From the NCBI RefSeq assembly GCF_018449775.1, contig NZ_JAAVVB010000004.1, positions 356,984 through 420,983 on the forward strand: 64,000 nucleotides of DNA. The letters run 5' to 3'. The position numbers and the translations under genes are program-made. Shown one piece after another: positions 52,762-61,129 of this stretch (position 1 is the first letter of the stretch; each line of letters opens with the position of its first letter). The notes below the pieces were generated by a model. The model was not told the DNA's origin and did no database searches. It saw only the letters and a list, made by a program, of their open reading frames with translations. This stretch comes from Mucilaginibacter sp. dw_454. Its GTDB lineage: Bacteria > Bacteroidota > Bacteroidia > Sphingobacteriales > Sphingobacteriaceae.

Positions 52762-52782
52762 TAAAAACTGATCTCTATAATT

Positions 52783-52810
52783 GAAAAGCCCCGGCGAGCG
52801 GGGCTTTTTT
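52783..52810 (+). terminator. Terminator of glgAC
   Basis: Arms AAAAGCCCC and GGGGCTTTT around a GGCGAGC-type loop, followed by T residues. Confidence 0.88.
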
Positions 52811-52874
52811 ATTTGTCATTACTCTCTGAATCTACTCCATCTATAGGTGGAGAGACTTTTTAAATGGAATACAT

Positions 52875-52912
52875 TTGAAGCCCTCCCTGCCGGGGAGGAT
52901 TTAGGAGGGGCT
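52875..52912. repeat. R7-like half repeat
   Basis: GCCCTCCCTGCCGGGGAGG and TTTAGGAGGGGCT form a short imperfect palindrome that reaches the stop codon of the NmrA-like gene. It is similar in style to 41392-41489. Confidence 0.5.
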
Positions 52913-53786
52913 AAAACGCATGCTTAAACTCCTGCGCAAAATCTTCCAACTTAACTTTACCCAATACGGGTTTGTGCTTGTAATAATCTTCAAACATTTT
53001 ACCGGTGCGTACAGATACACCCATTTCGGTGTAATTGCTGGCTACCTCTTCAGGTAAGCCCGCTCCAACGGCTCCTGCGATGTTATCGGCATCGCTAAAT
53101 TCAATCCATGGTAATTCTGGCTTACCGATGGCGATGCCTAATACCTTGGCTACTTCGGCAGCTGTTCTTTCGTCGCTGGCAACGTAGCGTACGCTTTTAC
53201 CGGTGAAATCGCTTTGTAATTCCTCAGCTGCTGCCGCGGCAATGTCGGTAGGGTGTACCATGATCAGATTGGTGTCTGCTCCCCAGTTACTACCAATAAT
53301 GCCCACATGTTGAATCATGCCCACATTTGCATAAAAATTGGTGTAAAAGAAACCCGGGCGCAGGTGTTTAACGGCAACACCTGCCAATTTATCATAAATT
53401 TCTTCAACGCGATGGATGCCGGTAACCGGGCCGGTCCCATTTTCTAAATGCGCGCCTATACTGCTTAAGTGCACTATCTTTTTTATGCCATTGGCGGTAA
53501 TCGCATCAGCATAGTTTTGGCCAATACCGGCTATCCAGTTTTTCCATTCGCTGGCGCCAAAGTTTGGCGGTACCATAGCGTAAACTGCGTCGGCACCGGC
53601 TAAGGCTTGCGTTAAAAAGTTAACGTTTTCTATTGAGCCAATGGCCGGCGTTGCGCCTAGCGCTTCGATGTCTTCGCTACGATCGGCATTGCTGCTGATA
53701 ACGGTTACCTGGTGCCCTGCCTTTACTAATGTTTCGGTTAGCGGCTTACTGATATTGCCTAACGAACCTGTGATAATGATCTTCAT
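52911..53786 (-). CDS. NmrA-like NAD(P)-binding protein
   Basis: A 291-residue atypical short-chain dehydrogenase. The N-terminal nucleotide motif is ITGSLGNISKPL (GxxGxxG-like), followed by VISSNADR, and KIVHLSSIGAH where an SDR active-site serine would be. The RPGFFYTNFY segment is typical of NmrA/QOR2-type quinone reductases or sensors. It may reduce quinones or sense the NADP redox state. It is divergent from an HxlR regulator with 88 bp between starts, a common pairing for redox or electrophile response, so regulation by that protein is likely. Confidence 0.85.
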   Translation of the reverse strand: MKIIITGSLGNISKPLTETLVKAGHQVTVISSNADRSEDIEALGATPAIGSIENVNFLTQALAGADAVYAMVPPNFGASEWKNWIAGIGQNYADAITANGIKKIVHLSSIGAHLENGTGPVTGIHRVEEIYDKLAGVAVKHLRPGFFYTNFYANVGMIQHVGIIGSNWGADTNLIMVHPTDIAAAAAEELQSDFTGKSVRYVASDERTAAEVAKVLGIAIGKPELPWIEFSDADNIAGAVGAGLPEEVASNYTEMGVSVRTGKMFEDYYKHKPVLGKVKLEDFAQEFKHAF

Positions 53787-53812
53787 AATTTTTTATTTGT
53801 TTTTTGTTAAGA

Positions 53813-53826
53813 CAAAGGTATATTTG
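53813..53826. promoter_or_regulatory. Overlapping divergent -7 boxes
   Basis: Minus strand TACCTTTG (53813-53820) and plus strand TATATTTG (53819-53826) share two bases. The minus promoter also has a TTG -33 core at 53841-53843 with 20-bp spacing. They drive the NmrA-like and HxlR genes. Confidence 0.6.
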
Positions 53827-53864
53827 TACTTACTTTTATACAAGTACTTACCCCAAAGTAAGTA
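53826..53864. promoter_or_regulatory. Putative HxlR operator, two overlapping inverted repeats
   Basis: GTACTT-N10-AAGTAC (53826-53847) overlaps TACTTAC-N6-GTAAGTA (53845-53864). TACT...AGTA arms resemble those reported for YodB/HxlR-family sites. The position covers the -33 of the minus promoter and the start region of the plus transcript. Confidence 0.6.
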
Positions 53865-53874
53865 GAAGGGAATT

Positions 53875-54252
53875 ATGACAGCGGTAAAAGAAAGCTCCAC
53901 TCAAAACATTAATAAAACATATGCAGAAATGCGATGCCCGGTTACTTATGTAATGAATAAAATTGGAGGGCATTGGAAACCTATCATTCTGTATCAATTA
54001 ATTAGCGGCCCAAAGCGCTATAGCGAATTACGCAGAGCGATACCGACTATTACCGAGAAAATGTTGATACAACATTTAAAACAAATGGAGGCAGATAATT
54101 TGGTGATTCGTAAAGCAGAGCCGGTAGTGCCGCCTTTTGTAACCTACAAGTTAAGTGAATCTGGCGAGGAATTAACGCCGGTTATGAGTGCCATGGTTGA
54201 TTGGGCCATCAAGGATAATGACCGTTATGCAATGGAGGCGGAATCTAATTAA
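53875..54252 (+). CDS. HxlR-family transcriptional regulator
   Basis: A 125-residue winged-helix regulator. C21 in the motif CPVTYVMNKIGGHWK is the conserved N-terminal cysteine that senses electrophiles or oxidants in YodB-type proteins. The recognition region is YSELRRAIPTITEKMLIQHLKQMEADNLV, followed by the wing KAEPVVPPFVTYKLSESG. It is divergent from the NmrA-like gene, with palindromic sites between, and most likely represses both until oxidised. Confidence 0.92.
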   Translation: MTAVKESSTQNINKTYAEMRCPVTYVMNKIGGHWKPIILYQLISGPKRYSELRRAIPTITEKMLIQHLKQMEADNLVIRKAEPVVPPFVTYKLSESGEELTPVMSAMVDWAIKDNDRYAMEAESN

Positions 54253-54259
54253 TTGCGAA

Positions 54260-54418
54260 TTACCTGCCCGCCGGTGTTAAAACCTGCAAACGCTGTTTGA
54301 TTAGTTCAATATCTTCTTCCTGGATCAATAAAAAATTCCTGGCGTGTTCAAGCTCCTGAACTAAGGCCTCCTGGATATCTGATTTCATTTGGCGAATGGT
54401 AGTTTCCTTGTTTTTCAT
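54260..54418 (-). CDS. Small hypothetical protein, 52 residues
   Basis: A short frame that starts with ATG at 54418 and ends at TAA 54260-54262. The product begins MKNKETTIRQMKSDIQEAL and continues as one long charged, heptad-like helix (LVQELEHARNFLLIQEEDIELIK) ending in LTPAGR. It is convergent with the HxlR gene with only 7 bp between stops. Codon use looks genuine, but there is no homology that I recognise. Confidence 0.5.
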   Translation of the reverse strand: MKNKETTIRQMKSDIQEALVQELEHARNFLLIQEEDIELIKQRLQVLTPAGR

Positions 54419-54627
54419 TCAGATAGGTTTGATATATTAAAGGTACAATTATTCTTTACTATCGCGATAACAAAAAGTGAATAAAGTGAATGATCTAGCT
54501 GTGGGTATAGCTTTCGGTTGCATCATAAGGACTTTTACGTAAGGTTAAATTAATTAATGCAATTGGTTGTTGTCTATAATAAAGCTAACATTTATAAAGT
54601 GATATTACCTGTTAGGTTTATTAATAG

Positions 54628-57216
54628 TTAACGAATGGCGTTGACAAACTTAAGTGTCCGGATGCCGAATCTGGGTAAATTAACGCTGGTTTCTGTGGCT
54701 GATTTTTCGGTTTGATTAACCGCCAATTCTTTTTTTATTTTGCCGTTTAATTCAATTAATTCTACTTTATCGACACTTAAATTTAGTTTGATTTTTTTGG
54801 GCTGATCGTCACCTTCTGCATTAAATATGCGCACCAATAAATCATGGCGAGCTACCGTTACCGACGAAATTTCCAGACCAGGGGTCCCTGAGATCATCGA
54901 ACGCGACCAATCATTTGCCGCCGGCAATTTATCAGTTATGACAGCAGACAGCGGCTCATTAAATCGCGTGCTTTCCGTCCAGATACCGGCTTTGTCCCAT
55001 TTGCCTGCATGAGGTATCAGCGCGTAATTCATCTCGGTAGGATATTTCAGTGTATAGTTTCGCCCCCACAAACCAACACCCGAGTAGGCAATGTCCACTC
55101 CCAGCGGAAAATCCTCGCCATGGGCATAGTTGGTTGTATGGTCAGTCAACATGGCCATACCATAGGTGTTGTTGGCATCAGTTACATCAACCCAATTTAA
55201 CACTACATTATTTTTAATGCTGTCCCAACGGGTAAAAAAGGTATTATCCAACCGGCTCTCGGTAACATCAAACGGCGCATTCTTATAAACTTTTTGATTT
55301 TTTAAATTGAGCGGAAACAGAGCCAGTAATTTATCGCGGTCATCATAAAAAGCTTTTTGGAGCGATGTTGCTTCGTATTTGCCGGTTTGTCCGTACGGAT
55401 TACCTATCGCCGGATTGCCCTTCCAGTTGATCTTTAAATGCACGTCGATGCGCCTTTGACTTTGGGTAAAAGTCAGAAGTTGCGTAAACGGATGACGATC
55501 AATCATGCCTTTAATTTGCAGTTTAACCTGCGCCGGGCCTTTATCTAAAATGGTAACTGTGGCAGGTTGGTCTGCACTTGAATGGAAGCCGCCATCTTTA
55601 AAAAAGTCGCCGCGTAATTCGTTGAATTTACGGGCATTGGTTTTGTCAACGAACTCTTTATTGCCTAATTGTTTAGCAACCAGGCTTTGAATGGTGCCAC
55701 CTTTGGCGGGATCAATCAAAGCAGTATATAAATCGGTTTCCACCCGTACTCTGCCATCGGTTTGCGTAAACGCTTTGGCCCCGGGGGTAATGGTTGGTTT
55801 TTGTTTTTTTAGGCGATAAGAGGCATAGCCGATTGAAGGAACATCGGCCTTAAATAACATGGAGTAGCCGGCTGTATCACGAACTACCTGACTTGATATT
55901 TCATGATTCTTGTTATCCCATACACTGATTTTGCTGCCTAGGTTTGCCGGTAAAGCCACCTTGACAATTTCATTACGCCTTACGCCCAAAGTATTAAATA
56001 CGCGGATGTATTGGCCCTTATTGCCGGTGCTCCCTGAAAGTAAAGCCTTCGAATGTTGTGCAATGCTGTCGGTATTTTTATTGGTGATGCCGGTCCAGTT
56101 TACCACCTTATCTGCCCAGGTGTTGCCCTGGCCCATATTATAAGGCACTATCCAGCAATCATGATGTTGTGACAATAGCAACCGCGTCCAACCCTCGTCA
56201 AGCGCAGCTTTTGGCCAGGCCGACTTTTTATAAACTGCGGCCATGGCAGCCAGCTTCTCGGCGGTGATGAGTTTATTTTCTGATACCCGCACCTGCTGTG
56301 CAATACGCTGCAAGATTTGCGATCCCCACACCAGGCTGGTCAGTACATCCTCTTGCGAGAATTTCCAATTTTCGGTTGGGATTTTGATGGATGAATTTTC
56401 GATGTAGTCTGTCCAGGTTTTGTATTGGGTTGGTTGGTAGCCGCCTTTACCATCGCCCATCATGGGGCCGCCTTTCCACCCTGCGTCCTGTAAGGTAAAA
56501 GCAACGGGATGCTGAATCCCGGCGTTAAATGCTGCATCAATAAATGCTTTGTTATTACTGTTGCCAATAGTTTCCCAGGTTGAGCCTGGCTTTAAAGCCT
56601 CTATTGCATAACGTGGCACCGTGACTAAAGAAGTACCATCCGGACCTATCCAGTTAACCAATTCGCCGCCATGTGCACGGGTATAACCGCCCCAGCAAGT
56701 GTTGGGATTTTTTAAAGACGCGTACTTAAAACCAAACGATTTCAAGATCTGCGGCAAAGCGCTGGTAAAACAAGGCTCTTCTGATGAATAAGTGGTAAAT
56801 ACCGCCGACGGGAAATGCTCGTGCAGGGTTTCCATGCCGTAGGCCAATTGGCGGATAATGCTCTCACCACTAATATTATATAGATAGCTTTGACCGTAAG
56901 CGGGGTTAACATATTCAATGCGCCGACCGGTAATGGATTGATCGGCAAACAATGCACGGAAATCGTTATAAGCCTTTTCATCTTTTTGTTTGGCTACGGC
57001 CCAGGTTTCAGGCTCTATCTCGAGGTTGATCTTCCAGTCGGGATGATTGGTCAGTTGGTCGGCCATGAAGCGGGTGTTCCAATCCGGGTAATGGCCCCAA
57101 ACGCCGCCATGATAACCATCGATGAAGTAAGCAGGTTGTTGCGCAAGCAAGTTCGTGGTAAATACTAGCGAAAAGCAAAACGCTGTAAGCGTCGCCCGTA
57201 CGAAGGTTGATTTCAT
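54628..57216 (-). CDS. GH38-like alpha-mannosidase, secreted, with altered active site
   Basis: An 862-residue exported protein with a signal peptide cleaved near residue 26 (LLAQQ). The GH38 layout is visible: an N-terminal deacetylase-like barrel with SGESIIRQLAYGMETLHEHF and ALPQILKSFGFKYA, the middle three-helix segment LDEGWTRLLLSQHHDCW with the zinc-site HD pair, and C-terminal beta-sandwiches. Two expected residues differ. The usual HxD near the N-terminus reads HGG, and the nucleophile position (D in PDVFGYS-type motifs) aligns with E in SSEEPCFTSALP. A start at 57357 would translate repeat sequence; the ATG at 57216 opens the signal peptide. Confidence 0.75.
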   Translation of the reverse strand: MKSTFVRATLTAFCFSLVFTTNLLAQQPAYFIDGYHGGVWGHYPDWNTRFMADQLTNHPDWKINLEIEPETWAVAKQKDEKAYNDFRALFADQSITGRRIEYVNPAYGQSYLYNISGESIIRQLAYGMETLHEHFPSAVFTTYSSEEPCFTSALPQILKSFGFKYASLKNPNTCWGGYTRAHGGELVNWIGPDGTSLVTVPRYAIEALKPGSTWETIGNSNNKAFIDAAFNAGIQHPVAFTLQDAGWKGGPMMGDGKGGYQPTQYKTWTDYIENSSIKIPTENWKFSQEDVLTSLVWGSQILQRIAQQVRVSENKLITAEKLAAMAAVYKKSAWPKAALDEGWTRLLLSQHHDCWIVPYNMGQGNTWADKVVNWTGITNKNTDSIAQHSKALLSGSTGNKGQYIRVFNTLGVRRNEIVKVALPANLGSKISVWDNKNHEISSQVVRDTAGYSMLFKADVPSIGYASYRLKKQKPTITPGAKAFTQTDGRVRVETDLYTALIDPAKGGTIQSLVAKQLGNKEFVDKTNARKFNELRGDFFKDGGFHSSADQPATVTILDKGPAQVKLQIKGMIDRHPFTQLLTFTQSQRRIDVHLKINWKGNPAIGNPYGQTGKYEATSLQKAFYDDRDKLLALFPLNLKNQKVYKNAPFDVTESRLDNTFFTRWDSIKNNVVLNWVDVTDANNTYGMAMLTDHTTNYAHGEDFPLGVDIAYSGVGLWGRNYTLKYPTEMNYALIPHAGKWDKAGIWTESTRFNEPLSAVITDKLPAANDWSRSMISGTPGLEISSVTVARHDLLVRIFNAEGDDQPKKIKLNLSVDKVELIELNGKIKKELAVNQTEKSATETSVNLPRFGIRTLKFVNAIR

Positions 57217-57280
57217 GGTTACGGTAATTGGCCGGTTAAAAATAGCGAATTTGAGGGAGGATGTGAATTTATCGCACGGA

Positions 57281-57507
57281 GGACTCACCCCGCCGACGCT
57301 TCGCTGGGCGACCCTCTCTTCACCTTCGGTGAAAAGAGGGTGAAAAATTCTTGTCATTGCGAGCGTAGCGCGGCAATCGCAAGGAGGACGGCTTAAACGC
57401 GTGCGATTGCTTCGTCGTTCCTCCTCGCAATGACAATATCTTTTACTAACCCTCTTTCCCGCTTGCGGAAGAGAGGGTGGTCGAGCGAAGCAAAGACCGG
57501 GTGAGTC
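57281..57507. repeat. R4 palindromic repeat, copy 2, carrying a nested R1
   Basis: Ends GGACTCACCCC and CCGGGTGAGTC match R4 copy 1 at 43508. The right outer arm (from GGTCGAGCGAAGC) is identical in both copies. The two inner hairpins are swapped: ACCTTCGGT on the left (57322-57330) and CCGCTTGCGG on the right (57459-57468). The central loop is filled by an R1 element (57352-57435). Confidence 0.85.
57352..57435. repeat. R1 palindromic repeat, copy 4, nested in R4
   Basis: Bounded by TGTCATTGCGAGCG and CCTCGCAATGACA, with inner arms GCGGCAATCGC and GCGATTGCTTCG. It sits exactly between the two halves of an R4 element. Confidence 0.85.
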
Positions 57508-57635
57508 ACCGCCATTCCAATCATAACATTTTGCTTACAAACAGGCATTTGCCAACAACTAAGGCAAATAAGCGTTGAAGTGTTACGGTGCAATTGTTAT
57601 ATTTACCGCCCGTATAAATCCTGTAAAAGAGTATC

Positions 57636-60371
57636 ATGTTTAGTAAAACAAGCATCCTAAAAATATCTGCTATTGCATTATTGAGTATTGCCGCGGTTTC
57701 TTACGCTTTCATTAATGACGACCCGAAGAAACCAGACGAAAGCCGTTTTACCCCGGTTACCCTAACCCGCCCCGGCGAACTGGACGAGCCAAATACCTTT
57801 GAGGTATTGAGTGATGGCCGCGTGCTCATCAGCGAGCGTAAAGGCGCCATTAAGTTGTTTGACCCGATCACCAAAATGGTGAAAACCATAGCCACGCTGC
57901 CGGTTAATACCAAGTACACCAGCGCAACAGGTAAGGTTACCGAAGCCGAAGAAGGTTTGATGGGTTTAACGGTTGATCCCGACTTCGACAAAAATCATTT
58001 TATCTATACTTTCTATGCTCACGCGACAGAAAAGAAATGGATGCTTACCCGCTGGAAATTTGAAGATGATGCCCTGGTAAAAGGCTCAGAAAAAACTATA
58101 CTGGAGTTTGCTACCCAGCGCGAAATTTGCTGCCACACAGGTGGTGGCATGACCTGGGATGCTAAGCATGATTTGTATTTGGCGGTTGGTAACAACACAG
58201 CTGCACTGCTTTCATCATCAACAGATGAGCGCCCGGGAAAATCAAGCTGGGACGATCAGCGTGGTACTGCCAACACCAATAGCTTGTTGGGTAAGATCTT
58301 GAAAATTCACCCCGAGGCTGATGGTTCTTATACTATCCCGGCCGGTAACTTATTCCCTAAAGGTACGCCGTTAACCCGGCCTGAAATTTATACCATGGGT
58401 CACCGTAATCCATGGAGACCATCTGTCGACAGCAAAACAGGATTTTTATATTGGGGCGATATCGGCCCTGACGCTACCGAAGACAGCGAAATCAGCCCTA
58501 AAGGTTATGACGAGCTGAACCAGGCCCGCAAACCGGGATTCTTTGGCTGGCCATACTTTGTTGGTCCGAATGCGCCATACCCTATCTTTAACTATGAAGA
58601 TGGTGAAGCCGGTCCCGGTAAAGACCCTAAAAAGCCAATGAATAACTCGGTTAACAATACCGGTTTAAAAGAATTGCCTGCCGTTGCGCCCCCATTTATT
58701 TATTATCCATATTCGGCTTCGCCTGAGTTCCCGCTGGTGGGTAGTGGTAGCCGCTGTTCAGTTGGTGGCCCTATCTATCACCGCAGCGACCGTCCCTTGG
58801 CTAAACGCCCATGGCCCGCATATTATGAGGGCAAATGGTTAGCTACAGATTTGGCCCGCGGCTGGATCATGGCAATCTCTATGAAATTGAATGGCGATTA
58901 CGAAGGCATGGAGCAATTCTTGCCAAGCTATCACCCTATTGAGCCTATCGACATGAAGTTTGGTCCAGATGGTGATCTTTATGTATTAGAGTACGGCAGT
59001 GTATGGTTCGGTAAGAGCGATAATGCAAAACTGGTTCGTATAGAGTATAACTCAGGTAATCGTAAGCCGGTTGTAATGGCATCAACCAATAAACAAGGTG
59101 GTACCGTTCCGTTGAAAATTACGTTATCATCAGCAGGTACTTATGATGCTGACGGCGATGCTTTGAAATACAGCTGGAAAGTAACTTCTCCGGGTGTTGC
59201 GCCTAAAATCTACCCTGTAGCTAACCCGGCAGTTACCATGACTAAGGCTGGTGTGTATATGGCGACTTTAACCGTAACCGATTCGCACGGTGCTAAGAAC
59301 AGTAAATCGGTTAAGATCATTGCCGGTAACGAAGCGCCGCAGGTTGCGGTTGATTTGAGCAGCAACAGCTCATTCTATTTCAACGGCAAACCGTTCGACT
59401 ATAACGTAACCGTGAGCGATAAAGAAGACGGCAGCCTGGCATCAGGCGGTATTACCCCGGCACAGGTTTCTATGAGTATCAACTATACTTCTGAGGGTTT
59501 TGACTACGTACAAGTGGCGCAAGAGCAAAGCAGTGTCGACGCTTCAACGCAATTTGCCGTGGCACGCACCTTAATTGGCAATGCCGATTGTAAAAATTGC
59601 CACAGCATAAACGCCGTTAACGTAGCGCCAAGCTTTACCGATATCTCTAACAAATACAAAGGTAATGCGGTTGAGATTGAACGCCTTGCCCACGTTATTC
59701 GTGGTGGTGGCCGTGGCCATTGGAACCGCCCGGTAGATATGCCTGCTCACCCTGGCATTACGCTGAATGATGCACGTACTATTGTTAACTACATCATCAA
59801 CATCACCAACAACAATATTAACACCATGCCGGTTAAAGGCAGCTTTACGCCAAATGTTCCTGCTGATGATAATGGTAACGGCAGTTATTTGATCCGCGCA
59901 GCTTATACCGATAAGGGCAATAAAAACATCCCTAAACAAACCACAGCAACAACCATTATTCTGCATAACCCGGTAGTTTACGCAGCTACTGCACCGGTTA
60001 TTAAAAACGCATTTACCAAGGTTAACGGTTTAGATGGCTCGACCAACGTGGTTGCCCGTAAAGATGGTTATGTTGAGTTTAAAAAAATCGACCTGACTGC
60101 CATTAAACATATGGAGCTGGCAGCTTATGCCACTGCATTGGAGAACAACCCGGGTGGTACTATCGAGGTGCATATCGATTCGCCAACCGGTACGCTAATT
60201 GGCTCTGCAGCATTTGAGCAACTGGAGGCCAAACCTAAAAATCAAAACTGGACAAAAACCGATGTGAAAGATACGCCGGGCATCCACGATATCTACTTCG
60301 TATTCAAAAACGACAAAGCCAAACCTATTGACGCGTTGTTGTTATTTAATGCGATAAAGTTTGAGTTGTAA
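57636..60371 (+). CDS. PQQ-dependent sugar dehydrogenase fused to PKD and cytochrome c domains
   Basis: A 911-residue periplasmic or cell-surface protein with an N-terminal signal (about 25 residues). Residues about 35-470 are a GSDH-type beta-propeller (FEVLSDGRVLISERKGAIKLF, EEGLMGLTVDPDFDKNHFIYTFYA, MGHRNPWRPSVDSKTGFLYWGD). Residues 475-560 form a PKD domain (SAGTYDADGDALKYSWKV) and a further sandwich follows. A c-type cytochrome has C652, C655 and H656 as heme motif CKNCH and a likely Met ligand in DMPAHPG near 703. The final 150 residues look like a CBM6-type binding domain. Electrons from sugar oxidation could pass directly to the heme. Confidence 0.88.
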   Translation: MFSKTSILKISAIALLSIAAVSYAFINDDPKKPDESRFTPVTLTRPGELDEPNTFEVLSDGRVLISERKGAIKLFDPITKMVKTIATLPVNTKYTSATGKVTEAEEGLMGLTVDPDFDKNHFIYTFYAHATEKKWMLTRWKFEDDALVKGSEKTILEFATQREICCHTGGGMTWDAKHDLYLAVGNNTAALLSSSTDERPGKSSWDDQRGTANTNSLLGKILKIHPEADGSYTIPAGNLFPKGTPLTRPEIYTMGHRNPWRPSVDSKTGFLYWGDIGPDATEDSEISPKGYDELNQARKPGFFGWPYFVGPNAPYPIFNYEDGEAGPGKDPKKPMNNSVNNTGLKELPAVAPPFIYYPYSASPEFPLVGSGSRCSVGGPIYHRSDRPLAKRPWPAYYEGKWLATDLARGWIMAISMKLNGDYEGMEQFLPSYHPIEPIDMKFGPDGDLYVLEYGSVWFGKSDNAKLVRIEYNSGNRKPVVMASTNKQGGTVPLKITLSSAGTYDADGDALKYSWKVTSPGVAPKIYPVANPAVTMTKAGVYMATLTVTDSHGAKNSKSVKIIAGNEAPQVAVDLSSNSSFYFNGKPFDYNVTVSDKEDGSLASGGITPAQVSMSINYTSEGFDYVQVAQEQSSVDASTQFAVARTLIGNADCKNCHSINAVNVAPSFTDISNKYKGNAVEIERLAHVIRGGGRGHWNRPVDMPAHPGITLNDARTIVNYIINITNNNINTMPVKGSFTPNVPADDNGNGSYLIRAAYTDKGNKNIPKQTTATTIILHNPVVYAATAPVIKNAFTKVNGLDGSTNVVARKDGYVEFKKIDLTAIKHMELAAYATALENNPGGTIEVHIDSPTGTLIGSAAFEQLEAKPKNQNWTKTDVKDTPGIHDIYFVFKNDKAKPIDALLLFNAIKFEL

Positions 60372-60390
60372 TCAGCTTAATCAATATAGA

Positions 60391-60424
60391 AAAGCCTGCC
60401 ACACATGAAGTGGCAGGCTTTTTT
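60391..60424 (+). terminator. Terminator of the dehydrogenase gene
   Basis: Arms AAAGCCTGCCAC and GTGGCAGGCTTT around a seven-base loop, then TTT. Confidence 0.88.
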
Positions 60425-60440
60425 GTTTAAGGCCCTCCCC

Positions 60441-60936
60441 ACCACGTCATCGTGAGCGAAGAACGAGCGTGACGATCTCCGGAGCGCGTTCCCGTCCGCT
60501 CGTTTAGAGATCCTCACGCTACGCTCAGGATGACGTGGCGGGAGAAAGGGCAAACGTTTTTCAAACTCCCCACCACGTCATCGTGAGCGAAGAACGAGCG
60601 TGAAGATCTCCGGAGCGCGTTCCCCGCTCGTTTAGAGATCCTCACGCTACGCTCAGGATGACGTGGCGGGAGAAAGGGCAAACGTTTTTCAAACTCACCA
60701 TCACGTCATCGTGAGCGAGGAACGAGCGTGACGATCTCCGGAACGCGTTCCCGTCCGCTCGTTTAGAGATCCTCACGCTACGCTAAGGATGATGTGGCGG
60801 GAGAAAGGGCAAACGTTTTTCAAACTCACCATCACGTCATCGTGAGCGAGGAACGAGCGTGACGATCTCCGGAGCGCGTTCCCGTCCGCTCGTTTAGAGA
60901 TCCTCACGCTACGCTCAGGATGACGTGGCGGGAGAG
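60441..60936. repeat. R2 tandem array, four units
   Basis: Four tandem copies begin at 60441, 60572, 60700 and 60831 (period 128-131). Each unit is an about 97-bp imperfect palindrome (CACGTCATCGTGAGCGA ... CGCTCAGGATGACGTG, with GTGACGATCTCC and GAGATCCTCACGC inside), followed by a spacer GCGGGAGAAAGGGCAAACG-TTTTTCAAACTC. The last unit lacks the full spacer. Copy 2 has a small deletion (CGTTCCCCGCTCG) and GTGAAGATCTCC. Confidence 0.9.
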
Positions 60937-60957
60937 AGTTGGTTTTCGTTCTCCTGT

Positions 60958-61036
60958 TGTCATTGCGAGCTAAGCGTGGCAATCGCAAGGAGAAAAGTAA
61001 TCGACATAGTTCGCGATTGCCGCGCTCGCAATGACA
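60958..61036. repeat. R1 palindromic repeat, copy 5
   Basis: Bounded by TGTCATTGCGAGC and GCTCGCAATGACA, immediately after the R2 array, between the convergent dehydrogenase and ahcY genes. Confidence 0.85.
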
Positions 61037-61060
61037 AAAAATAAAAACATCACCCAACAA

Positions 61061-61092
61061 AAAAGGGCATGATCCTCAAATCACGCCCTTTT
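61061..61092 (-). terminator. Terminator of ahcY
   Basis: On the minus strand, AAAAGGGCGTGA and TCATGCCCTTTT pair (one G-U) around an eight-base loop and run into T residues. Confidence 0.8.
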
Positions 61093-61129
61093 CTTATCTT
61101 GATTCCTGACTCTCGTCTCTTGAATCTAA

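Noticed and set aside
57217..57357. Longer start of the GH38-like protein at 57357
   Set aside because: The extension runs through R4/R1 repeat sequence and would bury the signal peptide; the ATG at 57216 is preferred.
60441..60936. CRISPR array
   Set aside because: The period is about 130 bp and the spacers are nearly identical to each other, unlike CRISPR spacers; no cas genes are nearby.
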